NCBI RefSeq assembly: GCF_029168945.1
Contig: NC_083603.1
Location: 33,453,396-33,517,395 of the forward strand
Direction of reading: 5' to 3'
DNA length: 64,000 nucleotides
From: Cannabis sativa
Taxonomy: Eukaryota > Streptophyta > Magnoliopsida > Rosales > Cannabaceae
Below the pieces are notes generated by a model. It made no database searches, was not told the DNA's origin, and was given only the letters and a program-made list of their open reading frames with translations. Below, piece after piece: positions 45,240 to 57,357 of the stretch. Position 1 is the stretch's first letter. Each line of letters begins with the position of its first letter. The translations under genes were made by a program, and so were the position numbers.

Positions 45240-45992
45240 CTGACCGTACGAAATAGATTTTATGTTTACTTTATGTTTAGATGCATATAGGTAGTTCATT
45301 TAATTTTTAATCAAGATGAACTAGGTTGCTAAATAAAATGTCTCACCATGATAGATTTTATTTAGGCCCATTTAGGTTTTTGGGCCTATTCAATTAATAA
45401 CAGTTTGTTCATTTTAAGGTTAAATTCCTCTCTTTTGGGCCTTGTGTGAGAGTTAGGGGGCCAATATAAATGGGTACGACATACTGAACCCAGCCCTCCC
45501 TCACATGAACCACCCCAACTGTGAAGGCCCATTTGCCTGATTTGAGTAACTGTACTAGGTTAATTAAATTAGTTTAACCTAATAAAATTGATTAGCAACA
45601 TAATTAATTTCAAAATAAATTGAATTATTTTTCATTACTATATTTTGAAATTAATTTAAGAAAAACACACTTAGTTTAATGAAATTATTTCTAGATAAAC
45701 TATATGTATTTTTCTTGTATTTAATTAAATATGAATTATAACTAACTAGATTCTTTCTGAAGCTTATTTTAATTATTTCATTAAATATTCCTATTTAAGT
45801 TGTAAATTAGTTACTTCTAACTAATTTTTTTTATCAACTTAAATTTGAATATCTTTTGAATTTCAAAATTAAGTTGACGAATTCTAGGAATTAGTAATTG
45901 AAGATTCTTAAGATATTTTTTTTAAGTTAAAAATTTGTTAAAATTTTGGATCAACTTAAAATAGAATATTTTTCAAATTAGGTGGTTACAAC
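45240..45992 (+). mobile_element. Copia G leader fragment, opposite orientation
   Basis: Copia leader of the same family as E but inverted. 45290-45560 matches the reverse complement of about 62050-62330, and 45750-45992 that of about 61605-61900. The conserved block is at 45425-45540. It stops at ACAAC (45988-45992), the target site of the copia E LTR. E's own leader retains the same target string GTTGTAACC at about 61613, so E landed in a relative's leader. Confidence 0.7.
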
Positions 45993-47139
45993 TGTTGGAA
46001 ATTATTTTACCAGGATCTTAGATCTACTCACAAGTATGTTGTTTAAACACCCTAAATATGAACTTTCTAAAACGATATATTAAACACATATAAAGTTAAG
46101 AAAACCTTACATTGATGCAGCAGAATTAATGTCTCCTTCCACTCAGATCTCTAACCCTTGAATCCTTTCTGTAGCAGAGTATAATCAAGATCTGAGCCCG
46201 AATGTCCTTCTTCTTCAAGTTTGATCCTTCACAGTCTTCCAATCTATGATTGAGTTACTGCTTGCTGTGTGTGGGCACTTACTCTTTCACTAAGGTCGAA
46301 ATAGATGAAGGAGAAAAGAGGAATGAGGGTTTCGGCCAAGGTGTAGAAAGTGGGGAAGGCTTAGTTTTTCTGAAGAGAGAAATTTCTGTCAGAAAAGGTT
46401 ATTGAAAAACTTGTTATTTGACTGAGCCATCACTTTCTATTTATAGGCAACTACTAGGTTTAGGTTAGGAATGATTTGGCATTGAAATAATGAAAATATT
46501 AATTTGAAAAACTAACTTAAGTGGCCGGCCATGGTGTATTATTGGGCCTCACTTAATTTTGCAGTTTTATCAAATTTTATCTCTATTTTCTCAAAAACGT
46601 CAATTTTCCAATTCTGACCTTTTAAATGCCAAAACTAATTATTTAATAACTAAAATAGATTATTAAATAATATTGTCATTTAATTTAATTATTAATTAGA
46701 CATATAAAGTCCATTAATAAATAAATAAACCTAGAATCTCTTTTCTTTACAATTTCACCCCTGCTTAGTGAAAATTCATAAAATTAGACATAGTCTAACT
46801 TTAGAATTATAATTGATCAATCACGAATCAATTAATGAGTCTTACAAGCAGAATGTTCTCAACTAGAATGGGGACCATGGATCTATATGCTGAGCTTCCA
46901 ATAAGTGAACCAAATTTACCAAGTAAATTCCTACTTATTAATTCTTCGTTGAATCCACTCTTAAAACTTAGAATTGCACTCTCAGACTTATATAGAGCAT
47001 ATTGTATGTTCCACGATATCAATATACTATCTCATTTAACCATTGTTATAATCTTATTGTGATTTAAAGATCCTCTATATAGATGATCTACATCGAGATG
47101 GGATTTCTTTACCGTTCTCACCCCTCAATGTATTTTGCC

Positions 47140-49385
47140 TGTAACACCCTAACTAACTTAGGCGTATTACGTGATTTTTAAACGTACTGTGCAGCTCGTT
47201 GCTAATCAACGAGGTTTATGGAAAAACGTGATTAATTAAAATTTTGCTTTTTCATTAAACTTATAAACCATTTTGCAAAAGTCTCGGGATCCCGATTTAT
47301 AAAAATATTTACAAACGTTTTAACTGATTAACTTTTACATCAAAATGAAAGTCGTCTAACGACAGTTACAAAAATCTCAGCCCTGCTGTCCCGAGGATCG
47401 TACGCTCCAGGCCTAACCGCCCCGACATGTACAATCTCATATGCTCGCTCACGGTCCATCAGCAACAGCCTTGCCTTTACCTACACATGAACGTAAACTG
47501 TGAGTCGACAGACTCAGTAAGAAAAGCATAATAATATCATACATAAAACTGACTGCCGTGTCCAACACGATACTGAGTCCCGCTACTGCCATGTCCAACA
47601 TGGTACTGAGCACTACTGCCATGTCCAACATGATACTGAGTTTTGAGCGTTCATAGGGACGGTACTATTGACAAATATCCTCCTGATCGGTCGAACCGGT
47701 CATACTCCGGCTGCTGGTCATACTCCAGCCTGTACCGACGGGATAGGTCAATAGCACTGAACCACCAACCAAATGTCAGCCTGATCGGTCGAACCGGTCA
47801 TACTCCGCCGTCGGTCATACTCCACTCGTACCGACGTGACAGGGTTGGATGGTTCGAAGCCTAAATACATAACTAATGTAATCTAGCAGGCTTCCTACAT
47901 GCACGCTAAACATGTAATCTACATATGCATACTGTTATACTAATCTTACCTGGATTCCGATTTCAGTGTGCCGTCAACTCGACCGGAACCGAAGCCGAAC
48001 GGCGGACATCGGCTCCTAAACCATAAAAATCACAACGCTATAAGTGACACGCTAAATCACTTCCCGGGGACTAAAACTTGAAACTAAAAGTTTCCCTATC
48101 GATAAAAAGCATGGCAATACCCCTAAAAACCCAAAAACGAGGAAAACTAGGGTTCTGAAAAATCCCCCAACCGCAGACCAGGTTGCCCAACCGAATTCCG
48201 GTTCGGGAAATTTCGAACCCCCATCCGAATTCCGGATGCTCAACCGAATTCCGGTTCCTCGCGAGTGCCCAACTAAAAATCACATAACTTGACCAATTCA
48301 ATCCCAATTGGTCCCAAACTTTCCAGACCTGTTCTATATGCCCCAAATGACATTTCAAAGGCATCAAACCTACCCAGAAACCACACATGCAAAATTCACC
48401 ATTGGAGCTCAAGCTTTGAGTTCCAAACTCAAGCTTGAGCAAAACCACCTAAACATGCAAACCATAAGCTTAATTCTACTTAACTAAGCCTAAAAACATC
48501 TCTGAAAACAAACAGAAACATCCAGCAATTCACAGAAACAAAACATGGCATTTTCTCTCAAAAATCACCTATTTTAACATATAAACTAAAAGCTTTAAAC
48601 AATCAATACAACATGCTTTCTTTATCACATAAACAACCCTAAACTAACATGCTTAAACTCAAAATAACAATCATATTTCAGCAGCAACAACAACAACTAT
48701 TCAAGCATGCATTTCATCCATTTTCACTTAAAATTCAAGAAGAACACAAAGGGAATTTATGAGGGATCACACCTTGACTTGAATTACACAAGAATGAGTT
48801 GAAAATCACAAGCTTTAGGCAGAAAATTCCCAGCCCTAGCAGCCCAAGTCTCAGCCGAAAAGAGGGAGAAAGAGAGAGCTTTGAGTGTTTGATTTTTTTT
48901 TGGAAATTTCTTTTAAAAATGACTAAGTGTAAAATGCTTGAGAAAAGAGGAATATAACTCATATTTTTCATTTATTTCAGCCAAGGAAACACTTAATTAA
49001 TTATTTATTTTCCATTTCATAAAGTCACATAAGACAAAACACTAATGGGGCAAAAAGACCATTTTGCCCCTCCACCATAAAATCATGAAAATCATACTAA
49101 AGGGGTATTTTTGGGACATTCTAAATTCCCGGCCATTCCCGACATTCCCAAAGTCTAAAACCCGTCCCCAAATACTAACATACTAAGTTGTGATTTCTAC
49201 TGAGCCAAACGCCGCGTTCCAAAATACCGGACACCGGAAATGCGAAATATAAAAGCTACTGATAACATACCCATGCATATCTGAATTCCATAAATATCAA
49301 TACTAAATTATTTAAATAGCTATAAATAATTTCATGATTAACGTAAATAACTGCTAATTTCCAAATTAACTAAGCGGGCTTTACA
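47140..49385 (-). repeat. Tekay copy B 3' LTR
   Basis: 2246 bp. In the plus direction it starts TGTAACACCCTAACTAAC and ends GCGGGCTTTACA. It contains three tandem hairpins (47557-47569, 47589-47603, 47620-47632) and degraded CCGAATTCCGG palindromes near 48190-48255. Confidence 0.92.
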
Positions 49386-50758
49386 ACTATTCCCCCCCTT
49401 AAAAGGATTTCGTCCCCGAAATCTAACCTGAATAACTCTTGATATTGAGCTCGCATATCTGACTCAAGCTCCCAGGTGGCTTCTTCCACCTTACTGTTTC
49501 TCCAGAGAACCTTGACCAACGCTATGGTCTTATTCCGTAGGACTTTATCCTTTCTATCCAGGATCTGCACTGGCTGTTCCTCATATGACATGTCTGTCTG
49601 AAGCTGAAGGCTCTCATAACTGAGTATATGAGAGGGGTCTGAAACGTATTTTCTCAACATTGAGACATGAAATACGTTGTGCACTGCTGATAAAGCTGGA
49701 GGCAATGCTAACCGATATGCCACTTGACCTATCTTCTCGAGAATCTCGAAAGGTCCTGTAAACCTAGGGCATAACTTGCCTCTTTTCCCGAAACGTTTAA
49801 TCCCCTTCATCGGAGATACTCGCAAAAACACATGGTCCCCTACTCGGAACTCAACATCCCTACGTTTCGGATCTGCGTAACTCTTCTGTCTGCTCTGGGA
49901 GGCAAGCATTCTAGCTTTAATCTTCTCTATTGCCTCACTGGTCCGCTGAACTGACTCTGGACCTAGGTATTTCTTCTCCCCTGTCTCATCCCAGTGGATA
50001 GGGGATCTACATTTCCTACCGTACAACAGTTCATAGGGTGCCATCCCTATCGTACTCTGATAGCTGTTGTTGTAAGAAAACTCTATCAACGGTAGGTATT
50101 TATTCCATGAACCCTCAAAGTCCATAACACAGGCTCTCAACATATCCTCCAATATCTGAATTGTCCTTTCGGACTGACCATCTGTCTGAGGATGGAATGC
50201 TGTACTGAATTTTAGCTTCGTACCCATTGCCCGTTGCAAACTCTGCCAAAATTTGGAGGTGAATTTCGGATCCCTGTCCGAAACAATAGACTTCGGTACC
50301 CCGTGAAGTCTCACTATTTCCCTGACGTACAGTTCTGCCAACTGATCCACTGAAAATGTTGTTCTGACCGGCAGAAAATGAGCAGATTTCGTAAATCGGT
50401 CCACCACTACCCAGATGGAATCAAACATACCCGTGGTCCTAGGTAACCCGACCACAAAATCCATAGTAATATCCTCCCATTTCCATTCTGGTAGGGTTAG
50501 AGGCTGCAACAACCCTGCTGGTCTCTGATGTTCAGCCTTGATCTGCTGACACGTGAGGCATCTCGATACGAATTCTACCAAATTCTTCTTCATACCGTTC
50601 CACCACAAGTACGGTTTCAAATCTTGGTACATCTTGGTGGTGCCGGGATGCAGAGAATATGGAGTAGAATGAGCCTCCTCAAAGATCTCGTTTCTCAATT
50701 CCACACTGTTCGGAACACAAACCCTGGCTTTATACAAAAGCATCCCACTATCTGACAC
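49370..50758 (-). pseudogene. Tekay copy B integrase with chromodomain
   Basis: 462 codons. Zinc-binding HHCC is at H30, H37, C67 and C70. The catalytic core acids are D100, D161 and E197 (35 residues between the last two, as usual). It has a G-P-F-E-I-L-E-K-I-G-type SH3-like stretch near 345, and a C-terminal chromodomain-like segment (about 395-445) with V-Q-I-L-D-R-K, V-K-V-L-W and E-E-A-T-W-E. In chromoviruses this domain guides integration to heterochromatin. All catalytic residues are present. It is cut off from RT only by the TAA upstream. The frame runs through the polypurine tract into the LTR. Confidence 0.9.
49386..49400 (-). other. Polypurine tract, Tekay copy B
   Basis: Minus strand AAGGGGGGGAATAGT, directly upstream of the 3' LTR. 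The integrase frame reads through it (codons for L-R-G-G-I-V) and stops inside the LTR at 49370. Confidence 0.85.
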
Positions 50759-50773
50759 TGAAAAGTCTTTGGC

Positions 50774-52096
50774 TTAACCAGCCAATACCTCATCTCGGAT
50801 TTTCACTAACTCCGGATCGGTCGTCTGAGCAACCTTTATTCTTTCCAACAAATCAGATTGCAGCGTCAAGTTGTGAAGCTGATCTACCACAAACTCAATG
50901 CTGGATCTAACCATATCCTCTGCTAGCTGAGGTGAAATCTGAACCATGTTGGCTACTTGCCCGGGACCCTTTCTGCTCAGGGCATCAGCCACTACATTGG
51001 CTTTTCCGGGATGATAGAGGATCTCGCAATCATAATCCTTCACTAACTCCAACCAACGCCTTTGTCTCATGTTCAAATCTTTCTGAGTAAAGAAATACTT
51101 GAGACTTTTATGGTCGGTATAGATCTCGCACTTCTCCCCATAAAGATAATGCCGCCAAATCTTCAGCTCAAAAACCACTGCGGCCAATTCTAAATCATGA
51201 GTCGGGTATCGCTGTTCATAATCCTTTAACTGACGGGAGGCATAAGCGATAACCCGATCGGCTTGCATCAATACGCACCCCAAACCCTGTTTGGATGCGT
51301 CACAGTAGACTACGAACTTCTCCTCGTCCGAAGGCAAAGCTAGTACCGGAGCAGTAATCAATCTCTGTTTCAGCTCCTGAAAACTAGCTTCGCATTTATC
51401 TGACCAGATAAATCGCTGATTCTTCTTTGTAAGCTCGGTTAGGGGCATTGAAATTTTGGAGAACCCCTCCACGAACCTACGGTAGTACCCAGCTAATCCC
51501 AAGAAGCTTCTGATCTCTGTCACTGTCTTCGGTCTCGGCCAATCCCTGACGGATTCAATCTTCCCGGGATCCACCTTGATCCCATCTTTACTCACTATGT
51601 GCCCTAGGAAGGACACCTGAGACAACCAGAACTCACATTTCTTGAACTTGGCGTAGAGTCTATGTTCTCGAAGTCGTTGCAGTACCATCTGAAGATGTAA
51701 CTCATGCTCCTCTTCTGATTGAGAGTACACGAGGATGTCGTCGATAAACACAATCACACAGGTATCGAGGAAATCCTTGAATACTCTATTCATCAGGTCC
51801 ATGAATGCTGCAGGAGCATTGGTTAGTCCGAATGACATAACCAGAAACTCGTAGTGTCCATACCTAGTGCGGAAAGCCGTCTTTGGAATGTCCTCCTCTC
51901 GGATTCTCAACTGATGATAACCCGAACGGAGATCAATCTTAGAAAAGACCGTCTTCCCCTGAAGCTGATCGAACAAGTCATCGATCCTAGGTAATGGATA
52001 TTTATTCTTCACCGTCAGCTTGTTCAACTCTCTGTAGTCGATGCACATCCTCATAGATCCATCCTTCTTCTTCACGAACAAAACCGGGCTCCCCAA
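50774..52096 (-). pseudogene. Tekay copy B reverse transcriptase and RNase H
   Basis: 440 codons. The RT palm carries the catalytic box V-F-I-D-D at about 116-120 and [11 protein letters not shown] near the thumb. RNase H follows with [10 protein letters not shown] and T-D-H-K-S-L, and ends at D-A-L-S-R-K-G and a linker. The frame ends at TAA (50776-50778) where copy A has CAA (Gln), a single C-to-T change. Downstream integrase is in the same frame, so only this codon separates them. Confidence 0.9.
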
Positions 52097-53670
52097 GGTG
52101 ACACACTGGGCCGAATGAACCCTATGTCAAGCAACCCCTGGAGCTGAATCTTTAACTCCTTAAGTTCAGCTGGAGCCATCCTATACGGGGCTTTGGAAAC
52201 CGGATCCACCCCTGGTGCCAAGTCAATCACGAAGTCAATCTCCCGCTGAGGTGGTAACCCTAGAAGTTCTTCGGGAAAAACGTCCAAAAATTCCCGAACC
52301 ACTCTGATGTCCTCTGGCCGAATGGTGTCTGGCCGAGTGGTGTCCACCACCACGGCCAGAAACCCTAAGCACCCACCGTGCAATAATTCTCTCGCTGACA
52401 TAGCCGAGATCACCGGGATCCGAGATCCCTGAACCGAACCCACAAACACGAACGATTCTTCACTTTCCGGTTGGAAGACTACCATCTTCCTCTTACAGTC
52501 AATGCTCGCCGAATATTTAGATAGGAAATCCATTCCTAAAATAATATCGAATTCGACTAAGCTCATCTCTATCAGATCAGCGCTTAACTCTCTACCATCT
52601 ATCCTGATCGGCATAGACCTAATCCACCTATTGGAGATAACCAATTCTCCGCCAGGTAACAGGGTTCCAAACCCTGATTCATATCTATCAAAGGGTCTAC
52701 CCAACTTACTAAAGACTCTGGCCGCCACATAAGAACGTGTAGCCCCAGAATCAAACAGCACTGAATAAATCGAGTTGTTAATAAAAAGCTGACCTGTAAC
52801 AACTGATGGGCTGGCATCTGCATCCGCCTGCGTGATGGCGAACACCCTGGCTGGAGTGGGTATCGCTGGAGCTCTCGGTGCCTCTGGCCGGAGCTGGGGA
52901 CATTCCCTCTTGAAGTGCCCGGGCATGCCACAATGAAAGCATCCCTGCCCCTTGCACTCACCCCGATGATGCCTCTTGCAACTAGGGCACTCGGGATAGG
53001 AGAATCGGGTCTCATTACCACCAGGACGACTCCCTCTGCTCTGGTTCCCCCGGAACCTCTTGTTCTGACTCGAGCCGCCGGAAGCAGTGGGTGCCCTCTT
53101 CCTCTGATCAATGGCCGAACCACTACTCCCCCTGCTAAAGCCTGATGCAGGAGGGGTAGGAGCTCCGCCACTAATCGGAGTACTAGCTGACTCTGACATG
53201 CACCCCACTGCGCCCTCAGCTCGCAGTGCCTTCTCCACCATCTGAGCATAGGTGGTGCTGTCGTCCGTGGTAATCATCAGGTCATGCCTGATCTTGGGGT
53301 TCAACCCGTCCAGATACTTCTCCTTCCTGCTGAAGTCGGTCGGCACAATTCCCGAGGCTAACCTCGCCAACCGGTCAAACTGAGTAGTATACTCAGTGAC
53401 GCTCATGTTCTCCCGCTGGGTCAGGTGAACGAACTCTTTCCTCTTGGCGCTTCTGACCGCCTCATTATAGTATTTCGCGTTGAAGAGTTCTTGGAACCTC
53501 TCCCAAGTCATGGTGGTGACGTCGTGAATCTGAGACACCATGTCCCACCATACCAGGGCATCCTCCTGGAACTGAAACGTGGCGCACACCACTCTGTCGT
53601 TACCGGTGACGCCCATGAAATTCAGGATTCGGGTAATCACCGTCGGCCCATCGCTCGGCTTTCGATACAT
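52072..53670 (-). pseudogene. Tekay copy B gag core, protease, RT start
   Basis: 532 codons. The first dozen residues are out of register with copy A. From I-L-N-F-M-G on it is the gag core. The CCHC zinc knuckle is at residues 244-257 and the aspartic protease D-S-G-A at 307-310, followed by the RT lead-in [12 protein letters not shown]. Frame is lost near the end because one C of GAGCCCC in copy A is absent (about 52090). Residue G at the site of copy A's nonsense codon is intact here. Confidence 0.88.
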
Positions 53671-53745
53671 CCGGACCTCCCGGGAATACGGAGGTGCTTG
53701 CTTCGGAACCGCTCATATAAAGGTTCCAATCGTGGGCCGCCACCA

Positions 53746-54069
53746 CTATCTCGGCACAGGCGGCGGGGGCGGTGCCACTGGTACAATAGGCACTGGAACT
53801 GCAGGAGCACCCTGCTGTCTCAACCTCTGAATCTCGAGGTCTTGCTCTTCGATCCTGGCTTGCATCTCTGCAAACCGTAACTCCCAGTTCGGGGCTCCCT
53901 GATCGGGCGGGGAGCTCGGCAGCTGTGGCGGGTTCTCAACACCCCGACCACGAGCCCTGCCTCGGGGACCTCTACCTCGGCCCCTAGCAGGTGGGGGAAA
54001 CCGAGCTCCCTCTCCCTGATTCGACCCCACGGAGTTGCCCCGACTCCTGGTAGTCCGCCTGGCGTCCAT
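53746..54069 (-). pseudogene. Tekay copy B gag, N-terminal fragment
   Basis: 107 codons from M-D-A-R-R-T-T-R-S. The Gly-Arg-rich basic region and proline-rich end P-P-V-P-R before a stop are the same as in copy A. An in-frame TAG just upstream of this Met removes the 12-codon extension that copy A could have. Between 53745 and 53650 further indels scramble the start of the gag core, so gag is more damaged here than in copy A. Confidence 0.8.
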
Positions 54070-54330
54070 CTAGTTAGAACCGCCTGCGAAACCAAGAGTT
54101 GGCATATCAGGTCGTATTCAAGGCGAGCTTACTAATGCCGCTTAATTTGGAAATTAGAAATGAAACATGCGCCTATTCTACTATCAGGCTACTAACATGC
54201 TTCCTAACAGGCTTTTCTTTTTCATAACTGAATAAAATAAACTACTAAAGCAATAAAGGCTTACTGAACCGTGAACCGAGCTAACTGCTGATGATGATTG
54301 TACATGTCGTGACGATCTTCTAAGACAACC

Positions 54331-54348
54331 AGCGGCTCGATACCAAAT
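54331..54348 (-). other. Primer-binding site region, Tekay copy B
   Basis: On the minus strand ATTTGGTATCGAGCCGCT follows the 5' LTR directly. TGGTATC then GAGCC resembles the initiator tRNA-Met site with a deletion. It is nearly the same as copy A at 26438. Confidence 0.65.
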
Positions 54349-56596
54349 TGTAACACCCTAACTAACTTAGGCGTATTACGTGATTTTTAAACGTACTGTG
54401 CAGCTCGTTGCTAATCAACGAGGTTTATGGAAAAACGTGATTAATTAAAATTTTGCTTTTTCATTAAACTTATAAACCATTTTGCAAAAGTCTCGGGATC
54501 CCGATTTATAAAAATATTTACAAACGTTTTAACTGATTAACTTTTACATCAAAATGAAAGTTGTCTAACGACAGTTACAAAAATCTCAGCCCTGCTGTCC
54601 CGAGGATCGTACGCTCCAGGCCTAACCGCCCCGACATGTACAATCTCATATGCTCGCTCACGGTCCATCAAGAATGCCTTGCCTTTACCTACACATGAAC
54701 GTAAACTGTGAGTCGACAGACTCAGTAAGAAAAGCATAATAATATCATACATAAAACTGACTGCCGTGTCCAACACGATACTGAGTCCCGCTACTGCCAT
54801 GTCCTACATGGTACTGAGCACTACTGCCATGTCCAACATGATACTGAGTTTTGAACGTTCATAGGGACGGTACTATTGACAAATATCCTCCTGATCGGTC
54901 GAACCGGTCATACTCCGGCTGCTGGTCATACTCCAGCCTGTACCGACGGGATAGGTCAATAGCACTGAACCACCAACCAAATGTCAGCCTGATCGGTCGA
55001 ACCGGTCATACTCCGCCGCTCGGTCATACTCCACTCGTACCGACGTGACAGGTTGGATGGTTCGAAGCCTAAATACATAACTAATGTAATCTAGCGGGCT
55101 TCCTACATGCACGCTAAACATGTAATCTACATATGCATACCGTTATACTAATCTTACCCGGATTCCGATTTCGTGTGTGCTTGGTCAACCCGACCGGAAC
55201 CGAAGCCGAACGGCGGACATCGGCTCCTAAACCATAAAAATCACAACGCTATAAGTGACACGCTAAATCACTTCCCGGGGACTAAAACTTGAAACTAAAA
55301 GTTTCCCTATCGATAAAAAGCATGGCAATACCCCTAAAAACCCAAAAACGAGGAAAACTAGGGTTCTGAAAAATCCCCCAACCGGCAGACCGGTTGCCCA
55401 ACCGGAATTCCGGTTCTGGGAAATTCTGAACCCCCATCCGAATTCGGATGCTCAACCGAATTCCGGTTCCTCGCGAGTACCAACTAAAAATCACATAACT
55501 TGACCAATTCAATCCCAATTGGTCCCAAACTTTCCGACACTGCTCTATATGCCCCAAATGACATTTCAAAGGCATCAAACCTACCCAGAAACCACACATG
55601 CAAAATTCACCATTGGAGCTCAAGCTTTGAGTTCCAAACTCAAGCTTGAGCAAAACCACCTAAACATGCAAACCATAAGCTTAATTCTACTTAACTAAGC
55701 CTAAAAACATCTCTGAAAACAAACAGAAACATCCAGCAATTCACAGAAACAAAACATGGCATTTTCTCTCAAAAATCACCTATTTTAACATATAAACTAA
55801 AAGCTTTAAACAATCAATACAACATGCTTTCTTTATCACATAAACAACCCTAAACTAACATGCTTAAACTCAAAATAACAATCATATTTCAGCAGCAACA
55901 ACAACAACTATTCAAGCATGCATTTCATCCATTTTCACTTAAAATTCAAGAAGAACACAAAGGGAATTTATGAGGGATCACACCTTGACTTGAATTACAC
56001 AAGAATGAGTTGAAAATCACAAGCTTTAGGCAGAAAATTCCCAGCCCTAGCAGCCCAAGTCTCAGCCGAAAAGAGGGAGAAAGAGAGAGCTTTGAGTGTT
56101 TGATTTTTTTTTGGAAATTTCTTTTAAAAATGAGTAAGTGTAAAATGCTTGAGAAAAGAGGAATATAACTCATATTTTTCATTTATTTCAGCCAAGGAAA
56201 CACTTAATTAATTATTTATTTTCCATTTCATAAAGTCACATAAGACAAAACACTAATGGGGCAAAAAGACCATTTTGCCCCTCCACCATAAAATCATGAA
56301 AATCATACTAAAGGGGTATTTTTGGGACATTCTAAATTCCCGGCCATTCCCGACATTCCCAAAGTCTAAAACCCGTCCCCAAATACTAACATACTAAGTT
56401 GTGATTTCTACTGAGCCAAACGCCGCGTTCCAAAATACCGGACACCGGAAATGCGAAATATAAAAGCTACTGATAACATACCCATGCATATCTGAATTCC
56501 ATAAATATCAATACTAAATTATTTAAATAGCTATAAATAATTTCATGATTAACATAAATAACTGCTAATTTCCAAATTAACTAAGCGGGCTTTACA
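54349..56596 (-). repeat. Tekay copy B 5' LTR
   Basis: 2248 bp, colinear with 47140-49385. Differences are few and cluster in the GC-rich parts (about 54668, 55170 and 55380-55460) and in one hairpin loop (54797-54811, CCTA for CCAA). The high similarity suggests a recent insertion. Confidence 0.92.
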
Positions 56597-57357
56597 TTTC
56601 CCCTTAAAACACTTAGCTACCTGTAAATGGTGTTTAGTGATCTAATAATTAGTCAGTTAAACAAGAGCTCATCCATTTACTTCTATTTGCTAAGCTCGAA
56701 GGGAATCATCACTTGACTTCTATACACCAGTAGAAGCTATAGATTCCATATTTATGTTCAGCACTCCCACTCAATCATACTATCATGTTCCCAAAATATA
56801 CGTATCACCCTGACCTAAAAGTAGGCTTAACTAATAAATCTAAGAACATGAATAGCACTCCTGAGTTGAGCCTAAGCATATCAGGATTTAGATTCTTTTA
56901 ATCTTAAGATCAACTACTAATATTGACTTGGAAAGATATGTGTAACGATAAGTTTGTAATATCTTAACTTAGTTGCAATATCGGTCCAGTCCAATGTATA
57001 CTCCATACATTCGAAACCAGTATACTTTACTAATGTCCTGGAAAGAACATAACACTTACTCCAAGTGTAAGTACACATCATCGCTGATTATCACATTAGT
57101 GTAAATCCAATAACACTGATGAAACAGAGACCAAAACTTTTGATTCATATGATCACAATCACATTCCACTGTGTTGACGATACTGTAATTGTGAATAAAC
57201 ATATGATCTGGATTTAACTGATTTTGTGTGTATGAATGTAATAAACATATTAAACCATTAGCATGTAAAATTCATGCAAACATCAATCACTTCAAATTTC
57301 TTATATTGATAACTAATCAGATTGTAAAGAGTTTTATTTAGGGCATAAAACCCAACA

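Larger units (their letters stand above)
47140..56596 (-). mobile_element. Tekay-type gypsy copy B, near full length
   Basis: A 9.46-kb chromovirus-type element on the minus strand: 5' LTR 54349-56596, primer site, gag-protease-RT-RNase H-integrase-chromodomain, polypurine tract, 3' LTR 47140-49385. All domains are present, but the polyprotein frame is interrupted at least three times: a shared shift in gag plus extra gag lesions, a 1-nt loss near 52090, and TAA at 50776-50778. It lies inside the 3' LTR of copia E. It is the best source for reading copy A, which lacks the integrase end. Confidence 0.92.
45993..57357 (-). repeat. Copia E 3' LTR, split by Tekay copy B
   Basis: TGTTGGAAATTATTTTACC at 45993 to 47139, resuming at 56597-56602 and ending ATAAAACCCAACA at 57357. 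The order matches the solo LTR at 36974. The sequence on either side of the insert is TTGCC (47135-47139) and TTTCC (56597-56601), a target duplication with one difference. Confidence 0.85.
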
